Of a stretch of DNA of 56,383 nt, positions 1-8,847 are shown one piece after another. Both the position numbers and the translations under genes were made by a program. The DNA comes from Gilvimarinus gilvus. Lineage in GTDB: Bacteria; Pseudomonadota; Gammaproteobacteria; Pseudomonadales; Cellvibrionaceae. The DNA is taken from NCBI RefSeq assembly GCF_030518155.1, contig NZ_JAULRU010000371.1, positions 1-56,383 of the forward strand. The letters are read 5' to 3'. How positions within the stretch are numbered: the stretch's first letter is position 1; each line of letters begins with the position of its first letter. The notes under the pieces are model-generated. The model had not been told where the DNA came from, did not search any database, and worked only from the letters and a program-made list of their open reading frames with translations.

Positions 1-143
1 GCTTTTAATCAGCCTGCGGCAGTCGCCGTGGGCTTGATTAACCTTCCGAAATGGCTACCATAGCCTCGCTTACCACTTCCAGGCTGGCCCGTACTCGTCG
101 TTGCCACTTTTCGATGGGTGGGCACACACCGTCAAAGTGGCAC

Positions 144-194
144 CTAGCAGGCTGAGAGTCTGAGTACGTAAGGGGGTTTTCAACGCCCTGCTAG
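144..194. repeat. Short palindrome-ended repeat remnant (ctagcagg family)
   Basis: The first 253 bases hold no convincing gene. Positions 144-151 (ctagcagg) and 187-194 (cctgctag) form a perfect 8-bp inverted repeat around about 35 bases. Read on the minus strand, 172-194 closely resembles the sequence at 56244-56266 (ctagcaggctgctgaaaaac...), so the same element end occurs near both edges of the window in opposite orientation. Bases 1-143 on the minus strand keep an open frame of about 35 codons beyond the element but show no recognisable domain. A small non-autonomous mobile element or an insertion-sequence end is likely. I see no transposase. Confidence 0.5.
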
Positions 195-253
195 ACGGCC
201 CCACTGATTTGGCTTAGTGTTACGCATACCACACACCGACGCTGGTAAACCTC

Positions 254-895
254 ATGCATTTACTTTCGATCAATTCTGCTGTTGCCACAGAGTTGGAAAT
301 CGGCAACAAAACCGTTACTTCCGGTATTTTTAAAGAACCGTTAAGCGGAGATGTACAGATTAGCGAGTTTGGGGTAGAAGGTGACACCATTGTCGACACC
401 AACGTTCACGGCGGTGAAGATCAGGCGCTTTACCTGTATAGCGCTGCCGATTACACCTGGTGGAGTAAACAGCTAGGCGGGCAACTGTCCCCGGGAACTT
501 TTGGTGAGAATTTGACGATTTCCGACTTTCATGCAGGCGAGCTGCGCATTGGCGACCAATTGAAAATAGGTGATGCTGTACTACTTGAAATCACAGCGCC
601 AAGGGTGCCTTGCGTTAAATTCGCCGCCAAGATGGGCGACCCCAAATTTGTCAAACAATTTGTAGCCGCCCAACGTCCTGGCGCATACGCACGGGTAATC
701 AGGGCAGGGACCATAAGCGCAGGCGCACCCATTGAATGGCGTCCCACCGAACAGGATTACGCAAGCGTTAAGGAAGTCTTCGTCCAGTGGCATCAAAAAG
801 CGTGGCACCCCGACGCCGTAAAGCGCGCCCTACATTCCCCCATATCCAAAATAGCGCGTGGCATTATTGAGAAACGGACTGGCGTTTCTTCCTAG
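254..895 (+). CDS. MOSC domain protein (YiiM-like)
   Basis: A 213-residue protein made almost entirely of one MOSC domain, the sulfur-carrier fold shared with the molybdenum cofactor sulfurase C-terminus. YiiM-type family members are linked to handling of molybdenum cofactor ligands and to reduction of N-hydroxylated compounds. Visible hallmarks are VHGGEDQALY (about residues 51-60), PGTFGENLT (80-88) and PRVPCVKFA (116-124), whose Cys120 is the conserved family cysteine. There is no signal peptide, so it should be cytosolic. Length is typical. The ribosome binding site is weak. The TAG stop lies inside a ctagcaggc string (892-900) that matches the repeat ends elsewhere in the window. A small membrane-protein gene follows 22 bases later on the same strand. 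Its physiological substrate cannot be read from sequence. Confidence 0.85.
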   Translation: MHLLSINSAVATELEIGNKTVTSGIFKEPLSGDVQISEFGVEGDTIVDTNVHGGEDQALYLYSAADYTWWSKQLGGQLSPGTFGENLTISDFHAGELRIGDQLKIGDAVLLEITAPRVPCVKFAAKMGDPKFVKQFVAAQRPGAYARVIRAGTISAGAPIEWRPTEQDYASVKEVFVQWHQKAWHPDAVKRALHSPISKIARGIIEKRTGVSS

Positions 896-917
896 CAGGC
901 AGTGGGAGTTAAAGCGA

Positions 918-1271
918 GTGGAACAAGTACATGCTTACGGGTTACTGATAATCGCACTGATCGTTCTAACGGTCTTCAATGCTCTGATAAGCTGGGATGT
1001 TTACTGCTGGACTCCCTCGTTTAAAAAGAAAATTGGCCTACTGTTGTTAGTTTGGCTGGCCCCCTTTATTGGCTTTCTACTCGCTAACAAGATTGGAAAA
1101 TTGGGCTGGTTCAAAAAGCCTAAAAAAGACCGCGGCACCACATCCATATCCGGAGGCTTTATGGAGGCTGACTCGTTTTTTAACCCCGGGATGAAACACC
1201 GCATGGAAATCGTGGAAAAACAGCAAGCTCAGCAAGAAAGCTCTTCGCAAAACCCCACACCAAAACGTTAA
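918..1271 (+). CDS. Small two-helix membrane protein, unknown function
   Basis: A 117-residue protein read from GTG 918, chosen because GGGAG at 904-908 gives a 9-base spacing. An upstream ATG at 858 would overlap the MOSC gene and has no better site. The N-terminal half has two hydrophobic segments (about residues 5-25 and 38-57) separated by a short basic stretch. The C-terminal half is polar, rich in Lys, Gln and Ser, and probably cytosolic. The helical pair loosely recalls phospholipase-D N-terminal-like membrane anchors, but I do not recognise a family. The TAA stop ends at 1271, exactly abutting the stop of the convergent gene at 1272, so the two 3' ends share no spacer. Confidence 0.65.
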   Translation: MEQVHAYGLLIIALIVLTVFNALISWDVYCWTPSFKKKIGLLLLVWLAPFIGFLLANKIGKLGWFKKPKKDRGTTSISGGFMEADSFFNPGMKHRMEIVEKQQAQQESSSQNPTPKR

Positions 1272-1970
1272 TTATCCTTTTTCTTCTAGCATTTTAAAGT
1301 CTTGATGGAGTTTTGCCACTATGTCGCGAAAAGATCTTCGCCAGGCCATATTACGCCCAATGCGGTCGTCTACTGAATTGGTTCCAGAGCTTATATTCAT
1401 ACCATCTTCAATCACTGCCACCAAACGACCCGTTTGGGATTCCACCAATACCGCCTGAAACGTTAGTATCCCCACCCCCATAGCATTGGTCGAGCTACCA
1501 ACCGTACCCAAGGCATCCTCGCGCCGCATAGACATTGGCATAAAATCCTTCATTCGGAACTCAATGGCGAGTACGTTCGGGCCGCCTTTCAGCGTCGGCG
1601 TTATGTAGCGGGATGATTTAAATTTCTTCATTAAGAAATCATCAAAAAACTGACATATTTTATCCATTTCATTAAAAGATGATTTGCTCCACGATTCTAA
1701 ATATTCATCATTGGTTGTTTGCGCCAATTCCATGCGATCAAATGTCATAGGGAAAAAAATGGCTTGATCGTACTGGGAAAAATTTACCGTGGTGTCATAG
1801 AAAAACGTACTAAAGCTCGAATCATCCCAATTGGAAAAATTCTCTACCTGAGATTCTGGCATCACGGTAGCCACCTTTGCTTTGCCACTTTCACCCTGGG
1901 TAGACGAAGCGCCGAAAACCACAGGGGTCAAAGCACAGGCCAAAAGCCAAAAGAAGAATTGGGTTTTCAT
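1272..1970 (-). CDS. Secreted DUF3313-like protein
   Basis: A 232-residue protein with an N-terminal signal sequence (hydrophobic residues about 4-20, ending VFGASS). There is no lipobox cysteine, so it is probably periplasmic. The middle resembles DUF3313-type proteins: a line of the kind NFSQYDQAIFFPM near residue 63, a later strand GGPNVLAIEFRMKDFMP, and an end rich in EsqTGRLVAVIEDG-type strands. DUF3313 proteins are small, poorly characterised, secreted or lipid-anchored proteins. The match is by pattern only, so the family call is tentative. It is transcribed away from the LysR gene at 2193 and converges without a gap on the small membrane protein. No function can be assigned. Confidence 0.6.
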   Translation of the reverse strand: MKTQFFFWLLACALTPVVFGASSTQGESGKAKVATVMPESQVENFSNWDDSSFSTFFYDTTVNFSQYDQAIFFPMTFDRMELAQTTNDEYLESWSKSSFNEMDKICQFFDDFLMKKFKSSRYITPTLKGGPNVLAIEFRMKDFMPMSMRREDALGTVGSSTNAMGVGILTFQAVLVESQTGRLVAVIEDGMNISSGTNSVDDRIGRNMAWRRSFRDIVAKLHQDFKMLEEKG

Positions 1971-2192
1971 GAAATGTACCTAGCTTTTAATCGATTGAGG
2001 CAAATGCTACCCCTGAATGCACGGGGTTACCACCCCTGCGTTTACAATCAAGGCTTCCCGTAAGCGGAGAAACCAGATATCCGCAATAGCCCATGCACCC
2101 AGTACTCAGGCTCGTACTGCCAAAGCGAAAATCCCACCAATATGAAATAATAACGACACCAGTAAAACACTAATAAGGACACAAGAGAGCTT

Positions 2193-3098
2193 ATGGACAC
2201 TTTTGACGGATTAAAAGCAGTCGTTGCCGTCGTTGAAGCCGGCTCTTTTACCGCGGCGGCCAACAACCTTGGTATCTCCAAAAGCCTGGTGAGTAAATAC
2301 GTCACAGAGGTAGAGTCCAATCTCGGCGTACGCTTGTTCAATCGCAACAGCCGAAGCCTGGTACTCACCGACGCCGGGCATCAGTATTACCGTCACGCGC
2401 GCCAGCTACTGGAAGCTTACAGCTCCATGGTCGACGAGGTGATAACTAAGCAGACCTCGCCCCGCGGCTTATTGCGAGTCAGCTCTCCCATTGCCTTTGG
2501 TGAACACATTCTGGCCCGCCTTCTGCCTAAATTTAGCAATTTGTTCCCAGACATAGATGTTGAGCTGCAAATCAGCAACACCCCCGTTAACATGTTGAAA
2601 GACAACATCGATGTCCGTATTAAAAGCGGGCACGTTGACGACTCCGACATGATTGCAAGGAGGTTGTGCGATTGGCCACTTATTGTTTGTGCCGCCCCTT
2701 CCTACCTACAAGCCAATGGCACACCGGCAACCCCTCAGGCGCTGAGCGAGCATCGCTGTATTCTCGATAGCCACCTAAGGGATGGGCGCAACTGGACATT
2801 TAACAGTGTCACCGGCGACCACTACACGGTACCCGTACACTCCAACATTAAAACCAACAACCCTCAGGCCTTGGTCAACCTTGTCAAAGCCGGAGGAGGT
2901 ATTGGCCTAATGGCAAAACACTCGGTGGTTACCGAACTTGCCAACGGCAGATTAGTTGAGTTATTTCCCGAACAGGCCTGTGTAAATATGGATATTTTTA
3001 TGATTTATCCACACCGCCAGCACATACCTTGCAAGGTTCAGTGTTTTATTGACTTTATGCTACAGGAGATTGGCTCGCCTTTCGTCAACGGGACGTAA
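2193..3098 (+). CDS. LysR-family transcriptional regulator
   Basis: A 301-residue LysR-type regulator. Residues 1-60 carry the winged helix-turn-helix (AVVEAGSFTAAANNLGISK, then SLVSKYVTEVESNLGVRLF, with RLFNRNSRSLVLTDAG completing the wing). The rest is the periplasmic-binding-protein-like co-inducer domain, beginning near SPRGLLRVSSPIAFGE. This layout is typical of the CrgA/DsdC-like group that regulates adjacent catabolic genes. The next genes on the same strand, an Ldh-family oxidoreductase and a GH105 hydrolase, start 83 bases downstream and are the natural candidates for its targets; that is inference. GAGAG about 6 bases upstream of the ATG serves as ribosome binding site. Confidence 0.85.
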   Translation: MDTFDGLKAVVAVVEAGSFTAAANNLGISKSLVSKYVTEVESNLGVRLFNRNSRSLVLTDAGHQYYRHARQLLEAYSSMVDEVITKQTSPRGLLRVSSPIAFGEHILARLLPKFSNLFPDIDVELQISNTPVNMLKDNIDVRIKSGHVDDSDMIARRLCDWPLIVCAAPSYLQANGTPATPQALSEHRCILDSHLRDGRNWTFNSVTGDHYTVPVHSNIKTNNPQALVNLVKAGGGIGLMAKHSVVTELANGRLVELFPEQACVNMDIFMIYPHRQHIPCKVQCFIDFMLQEIGSPFVNGT

Positions 3099-3181
3099 AC
3101 ACTGCGTTCTGTTTATATTAGTTTTATAATCTGATCAACTTCCCTATGCTTGCGCTTGACCGGCTAACCCTATAGGCGCAA

Positions 3182-4213
3182 GTGAACACCATGCACACCT
3201 CATTCCGAATTAATCACCAGATGTTGCAACGCAAAGTTAGCCTGCGCTTGCAGCAAGCCGACCTATCCGCTGAGCGGGCCGATATCGAAGCACAACTGAT
3301 GGTCGCCGCAGATCTAGCCGAGGTGCCTTCACACGGCATCAAGATGCTCCCTAAATTGATCGCCGCACTGGATGATGGACGCATCAATGCCAAACCCAGC
3401 GAGACCATCACTTCTCAGTTTGCGGCCGTAAGTATTCTTGACTGTGATTACGGTTCTGGGCGCGCGGCGGCGTTAAGGGCTATGCAGCGCGCCGTAGCTC
3501 AGGCGCAAACTTGTGGCATTGGCTTATGCCTGGCGAAAAACACCAGTCATTGGGGGCGCGCGCACGCGTATGCTACCTATGCAGCCCGCGAAGGTTGTAT
3601 TGGGATATGCAGCACTAACGCCATTCCCTCTATGGCCGCCTGGCAGGCTCGCACAAAAGTATTTGGCAATAACCCACTGGCAATTGGTGTGCCGGCCCCG
3701 ACTTTGGCTGAGCCCTGCGTGATAGACATGGCCATGAGCCAAGCGTCGGTCGGCAAGGTAGCGACGCTGCTTCAACAAGGCACAAAGGTACCGGACGGAC
3801 TGGGATTTGATGCTGCCGGAAATCCAAGCTCAGACGCGCAGCAATTACTCGCAGGCGCACTCGCAGCATTTGGCGGCCACAAGGGAGAAGGGCTGTCCCT
3901 TATGCTGGAGATGCTCAGCGCAGGCTTAACCGGTGGCGACTTTACCCACCAACTACAGCAGAAAGATCAAAGCGGAATTGACGGAGGTTCATCCAAATTT
4001 TTTATCGCCATTAACGTAGCCGCTTTTTTACCTATTGATGAATACCAGAGGCGTATCTGCGAGCTGTTCGACCATCTCAACACCACGGCGCCTGCATTCC
4101 AGTACCCCGGGGCGCGAGGCTGGAAATGCCATCAGGCAAACCTAAAACTAGGAGTGCCTTTACACCCTGAGTTGTTGCAACAGTTACAGGCCATAGGAAT
4201 AACCCTCAACTAA
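3182..4213 (+). CDS. Ldh-family (malate/L-lactate/ureidoglycolate-type) NAD(P)-dependent oxidoreductase
   Basis: A 343-residue member of the Ldh_2 superfamily, which reduces 2-keto acids and keto-sugar acids or cyclic imines with NAD(P)H. Family marks are EVPSHGIKMLP near residue 50, the KNTSHWGRAHAYA histidine block near 120, STNAIPSMA, VFGNNPLAIGVP and VIDMAMS, and the C-terminal FGGHKGEGLSLMLEMLSAG. It lacks the Rossmann GxGxxG, as expected for this fold. GTG 3182 is preferred because AGG lies 5 bases upstream; ATG 3191 is the alternative. The GH105 gene follows with only a few bases between them, so they are very likely one operon. Together they suggest that the unsaturated uronate released by GH105 is reduced here, but the substrate is not shown by the sequence. 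Confidence 0.82.
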   Translation: MNTMHTSFRINHQMLQRKVSLRLQQADLSAERADIEAQLMVAADLAEVPSHGIKMLPKLIAALDDGRINAKPSETITSQFAAVSILDCDYGSGRAAALRAMQRAVAQAQTCGIGLCLAKNTSHWGRAHAYATYAAREGCIGICSTNAIPSMAAWQARTKVFGNNPLAIGVPAPTLAEPCVIDMAMSQASVGKVATLLQQGTKVPDGLGFDAAGNPSSDAQQLLAGALAAFGGHKGEGLSLMLEMLSAGLTGGDFTHQLQQKDQSGIDGGSSKFFIAINVAAFLPIDEYQRRICELFDHLNTTAPAFQYPGARGWKCHQANLKLGVPLHPELLQQLQAIGITLN

Positions 4214-4226
4214 GGATATGGACACA

Positions 4227-5420
4227 ATGCTAAAAACAATCACCGCCTACTCTTTTTTCGTTGCGCTGCACGTATTGAACGCAAACCTTAGCCTCGCCGA
4301 GACGCCTAAACCAAGCGTAGGAGTTTGGCTTGCCGACGCTATAGTGGAGCGTCACCAGCCCACTATCGATGCACTCACGCACCACGGCTGGGATCATTCA
4401 AACAGTATTGTCCTACACGGCATAGAAAAGATTTACGCCCAGTACCGCAAGCCGACGTATTTCCGCTATATCAAGCGGTATGCAGACGAATACATTGACG
4501 ACGAAGGTAATATTAGTGGGCTGCTGACAACGCTGGATGGCATGCACCCCGGCGTTATTTGTTTGTTTTTATATGAGCAAACCGGCGAGGAAAAATACCG
4601 GCTGGCAGCAAAGACCATGCGTGATCACCTGCTGGGCACCGACGCCAAACCCTCCGTTTTTGCCAAGACACCCGACGGCCTGTACTGGCACAAAAATAAC
4701 GAGAAATACAAGAATGTCTCTTCTGTCGATGGGTTGTATATGAAAGACCCTTTTTTGGTGCGGTACGGGGTTACTTTTGGCGAGCCAGAAACCATTGCTG
4801 CTGCCACCGAGCAGGTAAAATTAATTGCGGCTCGCTCATTTAATATACGCAGTAATCTCGCCTTTCACGCCTGGAGTTACTCACGCGATAGAGCCTGGGC
4901 CGATTCAATTACGGGCCAATCTACCCAGCACTGGTCGCGAGCATCTGGTTGGTTCGCCATGGCTTTAATCGATATTCTAGAGTTCCTGCCTCAAAACCAC
5001 GCGGATTACGTCGCTATTCGCTATATGTATCAACGATTGGCGCAGGGGCTAGCGAATGCTCAAAATCCAAGTGATGGGCTTTGGTACCAGGTACTGGACA
5101 AATTCAGCAGTGAAGGGAATTACCCTGAAATTAGTGGTAGCGGCATGATCATCTACGCCTTGCAAAAAGGTGTCGACTTAGAATTACTGCCCGCGAAATA
5201 CTCAGAGGTAACACGGCGCGGGTGGAATGCTATCCAGCCTTATATTAAGACTTACCATGACGACGGCCCACAGATCACCTCTATAGCTCCAGGCATGAGT
5301 GCTAAGATTAACTACCTAGACTATGTCTCAATTAAACCCATTGATGTACCCCAAGCGGGCGCAAAACAATATTCTCACGGTTATATCGGCGTGCTAATGG
5401 CTTCATCCGTGATGGAGTAA
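4227..5420 (+). CDS. Secreted GH105 unsaturated rhamnogalacturonyl/uronyl hydrolase
   Basis: Glycoside hydrolase family 105 enzymes remove the 4,5-unsaturated uronic acid left by polysaccharide lyases on pectin, rhamnogalacturonan or ulvan fragments by hydrating the double bond. This 397-residue protein has the (alpha/alpha)6-barrel signatures: TTLDGMHPGVICLFLYEQTG, SSVDGLYMKDPFL with the likely catalytic Asp168, the AFHAWSYSRDRAW histidine near 214, HWSRASGWFAMALIDILE, GLWYQVLDKFSSEGNYPE and SGSGMIIYALQKGV. Residues 1-25 form a signal peptide, so it is exported, probably to the periplasm. ATG 4227 is preferred to ATG 4218 because AAGGA (4212-4216, overlapping the previous stop) then sits 10 bases upstream. 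It is co-directional and almost contiguous with the Ldh-family gene. Confidence 0.88.
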   Translation: MLKTITAYSFFVALHVLNANLSLAETPKPSVGVWLADAIVERHQPTIDALTHHGWDHSNSIVLHGIEKIYAQYRKPTYFRYIKRYADEYIDDEGNISGLLTTLDGMHPGVICLFLYEQTGEEKYRLAAKTMRDHLLGTDAKPSVFAKTPDGLYWHKNNEKYKNVSSVDGLYMKDPFLVRYGVTFGEPETIAAATEQVKLIAARSFNIRSNLAFHAWSYSRDRAWADSITGQSTQHWSRASGWFAMALIDILEFLPQNHADYVAIRYMYQRLAQGLANAQNPSDGLWYQVLDKFSSEGNYPEISGSGMIIYALQKGVDLELLPAKYSEVTRRGWNAIQPYIKTYHDDGPQITSIAPGMSAKINYLDYVSIKPIDVPQAGAKQYSHGYIGVLMASSVME

Positions 5421-5687
5421 ACTCATTGAGTCCGCTCCATCAAACTTGCCCCTTGCCCTAATCAAGCGAGGAACCGTAGGCCAGCAGCATAATGAAAAAT
5501 CAAATCAAGCGAGCGACATAAACTGTACGGCACATGCCTTATCTAAAACAATAGATTTAGACCAGAACACGTGAACCTTGTCGTAACAATACTGAGCCGA
5601 ACGCATGGTACAAATTAATGCGCCAGCCGCAGTTACGGTAAGCAAGAAAACTGTTGAAACCGCACGGGGTGATACTAGCGTGGGCTT

Positions 5688-8186
5688 GTGACAATAGGTA
5701 TAGTTTTGAGTATTAAATTACCTAGAGACAATATTGTTGTGTGTTTTCAAAACCTCCGCGCCCTACCCGCCAGTTTCGCCCTCCTTCTCGGATCATTAGT
5801 TTGCGCACCCGTGCTAGGCGCCGTCTGCCCCACACAAATAGATGGTGACCGTTGTACCGCCAAAGATTTGCAGCCTACCGGCACTAGCATTATCGCCGGA
5901 CCATCAGCGTGCACACAGGGAGATACCGTTTCCCTGACAGTACGCGTTGAGTTTGAAAATGGTGGCGGTGCTAACAATCGCTATGACTTAGGCTTTTTTG
6001 TCGGCGATAATGGCGACTCTACAATTGGCGGAGCAAGCTGCACATTTGCATCGTTAACGCCACAGGGCGGTGCGATCGACCTCACGTCCGGTGTTGGTCC
6101 CTATCAGGATTTGGACGGCGACAGTTGCGGTGACCTCGACTCTTCCAACCCAACTTATCGCGACATTGTGCTTCCCAATACACTTTGCAAAGACGACGAT
6201 GGCGACGGCCAGGTTGATGTAGATTTTATCATCTCCTGGGATAACAACGGATCATCTGCCGATTGTTCCGACCCTAACGATTCCACTCTATTTGAACCAA
6301 ATCCACCCAAGTGCCTGTCTAGCGCCGACTTCGACCTACCGGTGCAGGTTGAGCCCGCGCCCTCGATTAGCGTCACTAAGGTGGCGCTGCCAGCCGAACT
6401 CGAAGCGCCCGGCGGAGACGTCACCTTTTCTATCGCCATTCACAACGATTCATCCGCCACCGACCCGGTCACCATTACGTCACTGACCGATGCACCCTAC
6501 GGGGATCTAAACGGTCAAGGCACATGCACCACGCCAATAGTTATCGCCCCACAACATACCGAAGCATGTGAATTTACCATTCCTATTAGCGGCAGCCCTG
6601 GCGATTCGTTTACCGATACCGTTACGGCCAGCGGTACCGATGACGAAGGCGATTCGGTTTCCGACTCCGACTCGGCCACTGTCGACATTGTAAACTCCAC
6701 CTCCCCAGTAGGCGATTTACAATTGCGAAAAGTAGCCATGCCCTCAACCCTACCTGAACCCGGAGGTTTAGTTCGCTACAGCGTTTTACTCTACAACGCC
6801 TCATCAACGGGGGTGGAGGTCACAACACTTGATGATGACCTTTACGGAGACCTTAACGGACAGGGCTCTTGCAATGTACCGATAAGACTTGATGCCACCA
6901 CTACACCTTTTTATATTTGCCACTTCTCTGCCCCTGTAAACGATGTTCCTGGCGCTATTATCACTGATACTATTACCGCTATCGGTAGCGATGACAATAA
7001 CAATCCGGTTTCAGCCTCAGACAGCGCCAGTGTGACAATTACCGACTTGAACTCCAAATTAGAGGTCACCAAAACTCCCTTCCCTGCGTTACTCGCTGAG
7101 CCCGGAGGAAATGTAACTTATCAAGTGCAGATACAAAACGTATCGACAGCGGATGAAGTTACGTTGAACACTCTCAATGATAATATTTACGGTAACCTCG
7201 ATAGCCTTGGCACCTGTAGCGTGCCGCAAGTTCTCGCCGCTAATGGCGGCACCTATCAATGTGAATTTACACAAGCTATTAACGGCTCTGCAGGCGACAG
7301 GGAAACTGATATTATTACCGCTTCGGGCGTTGATGATGACGGCAACACCGTATCAGCTATTGGTGCAGCAACCGTATCAATTGAAGCGGCAACGCCGCCG
7401 GTAGGCAGCATTCGTGTCATTAAAACTCCGTCCAGTACCAGTGTTTACGAACCGGGCGGCATCATTACTTTTAATGTGACCGTATTTAATTCCTCCGACA
7501 ACGCCGATGCCACAATTAACACTCTGGTAGATAGCGTTCATGGCAATCTAGACGGCCAAGGGGATTGCGCCTTACCCGTAGTGCTTCCAACGCGGTCAGT
7601 TTATCGCTGTAGTTTTAGTGCTACCGTTGTTGGGCGCGGCGGTGAGCAAGAGTCAAATGTTATTGTCGCCTTTGGTGAAGATGAAACATCGAGAACATTG
7701 CTCGGTAGCGATGTTGCGCAGGTCGCCATTCTCAACCGTCCAGCCACGCTTGCCCTCACCAAAACAGCTTCGCCTCGTATAATTATTGCGCCCGGGCAAG
7801 ATGTAACCTTTACCATTGAAGTCACCAACACATCGGTCACCAATAGCATCGACTTAACCAGCTTAACAGACTCGGTATATGGCAACCTTAATGGCCGCGG
7901 CAGTTGCAGTTTACCGCCGACTATTGCCGCAGGCATTACGTACAGCTGCAGCTTTACTGAATATGTGTCGGGAGATCCGTACTCAGCTCACTTCAATTTA
8001 GCGCAAATACAGGGTGTATCAAACGATGGCGACGTCGTTGCCGCCAACGCAGCAGCGGTCGTAGCCATACTGGCGGCCGGAAACGGGGCATTTGCTCTGC
8101 CTGTGTATGGCAACTGGACAGTTGCCCTGAGCGTGGTATGTATTTTACTGCTCAGCATTGTGAGCTTGCGCAAACGACAGCGCTAA
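5688..8186 (+). CDS. Secreted five-repeat DUF11-like surface protein with a C-terminal sorting-type tail
   Basis: Up to 832 residues. A signal peptide ends near CAPVLGA (about residue 45). An N-terminal domain follows with calcium-loop-like Asp-rich strings (DLDGDSCGDLD, DDDGDGQVDVDF). From about residue 225 there are five DUF11-like beta-sandwich repeats of about 110 residues, each opening with a TK-x-PGG type strand and sharing YG-L-G-G-C-P and a later C-F pair. The paired cysteines suggest one disulfide per repeat. The last 30 residues read ALPVYGNW, a hydrophobic helix and RKRQR, the tripartite form of IPTL/PEP-CTERM-like sorting signals. It is probably an exposed adhesin or sheath protein. 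The start is uncertain: GTG 5688, or GTG 5739, which gives a more typical signal peptide. The 267 bases upstream hold no recognisable gene. Confidence 0.78.
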   Translation: MTIGIVLSIKLPRDNIVVCFQNLRALPASFALLLGSLVCAPVLGAVCPTQIDGDRCTAKDLQPTGTSIIAGPSACTQGDTVSLTVRVEFENGGGANNRYDLGFFVGDNGDSTIGGASCTFASLTPQGGAIDLTSGVGPYQDLDGDSCGDLDSSNPTYRDIVLPNTLCKDDDGDGQVDVDFIISWDNNGSSADCSDPNDSTLFEPNPPKCLSSADFDLPVQVEPAPSISVTKVALPAELEAPGGDVTFSIAIHNDSSATDPVTITSLTDAPYGDLNGQGTCTTPIVIAPQHTEACEFTIPISGSPGDSFTDTVTASGTDDEGDSVSDSDSATVDIVNSTSPVGDLQLRKVAMPSTLPEPGGLVRYSVLLYNASSTGVEVTTLDDDLYGDLNGQGSCNVPIRLDATTTPFYICHFSAPVNDVPGAIITDTITAIGSDDNNNPVSASDSASVTITDLNSKLEVTKTPFPALLAEPGGNVTYQVQIQNVSTADEVTLNTLNDNIYGNLDSLGTCSVPQVLAANGGTYQCEFTQAINGSAGDRETDIITASGVDDDGNTVSAIGAATVSIEAATPPVGSIRVIKTPSSTSVYEPGGIITFNVTVFNSSDNADATINTLVDSVHGNLDGQGDCALPVVLPTRSVYRCSFSATVVGRGGEQESNVIVAFGEDETSRTLLGSDVAQVAILNRPATLALTKTASPRIIIAPGQDVTFTIEVTNTSVTNSIDLTSLTDSVYGNLNGRGSCSLPPTIAAGITYSCSFTEYVSGDPYSAHFNLAQIQGVSNDGDVVAANAAAVVAILAAGNGAFALPVYGNWTVALSVVCILLLSIVSLRKRQR

Positions 8187-8203
8187 TCTCGAGGCAACAA
8201 CAA

Positions 8204-8226
8204 CGGCCGCGGGAGCACCGCGGCCG
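8204..8226. terminator. Bidirectional hairpin terminator between convergent genes
   Basis: A perfect 9-bp stem (cggccgcgg / ccgcggccg) encloses a 5-base loop. T-rich sequence follows on both sides (gctttgtt on plus; ttgttgtt on minus). It lies between the convergent DUF11-repeat gene and the DUF4168 gene and can serve both. Confidence 0.75.
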
Positions 8227-8232
8227 GCTTTG

Positions 8233-8661
8233 TTAACTGCCTGATTCCTCGGTTTTTTCAGGCTGAATAATATTGTTCACTGCCACCGTAATACGCTGGC
8301 GCAGCGCCTCACTTTGATTGGCAGCATTAGCAATATTTTTGTACTCACTCAAACTCAGGCCCGAATCTTTAATTGCGGTTTGCATTTGGCTTTGCGCCTG
8401 CTGTTGGATTGACTGCTTTTTTTCGGGATCTGTGATCTGCTGCAGTTGCGAGCCATATTGACGACTGAGTGACTGCACGGCCACATAAGCATCGGCAAAT
8501 TCTGCAACCTGGCCCTCACTGACTTTCATTGCAGAGGCGGAAGCCGACGGCAGGGCCGAGGTATCAGGTGACTGCGTTGTGGCCTTTTCAGCGTGTACGG
8601 CACCCGAGGCGAGGGTGGCTGCGACCAAAGCTCCACAAAGAGATTGCATAGCAGGTTTCAT
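8233..8661 (-). CDS. Secreted DUF4168 protein
   Basis: A 142-residue exported protein. A signal peptide covers about residues 1-24 (ends AVHAEK). A Ser/Ala/Pro-rich linker follows, then a helical DUF4168 domain from about residue 47 (VSEGQVAEFADAYVAVQSLS, then MQTAIKDSGLSLSEYKNIAN, then EALRQRITVAV). DUF4168 proteins are small secreted helical proteins of unknown role found widely in marine proteobacteria and cyanobacteria. The ATG is preceded by AAGGAG at a normal distance. It is monocistronic by position, with 186 bases to the next minus-strand stop. That spacer is AT-rich and probably holds its promoter. Confidence 0.75.
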   Translation of the reverse strand: MKPAMQSLCGALVAATLASGAVHAEKATTQSPDTSALPSASASAMKVSEGQVAEFADAYVAVQSLSRQYGSQLQQITDPEKKQSIQQQAQSQMQTAIKDSGLSLSEYKNIANAANQSEALRQRITVAVNNIIQPEKTEESGS

Positions 8662-8847
8662 AATTACTCCTTAGGTTACTAAAGTGATCGGTAGCAGTTC
8701 TAAGGCAGGAACCATGCCGAGGTTGTAAGCCTATGTTTTTATACGACTTTCAGGCTAGCACTTACACCCTTTTGTAAATATAACAATGCCTCAACAACAC
8801 AATTTACAAAACCTGAGAGTGCTAATATATTTAGCCAACTTGTCTAT

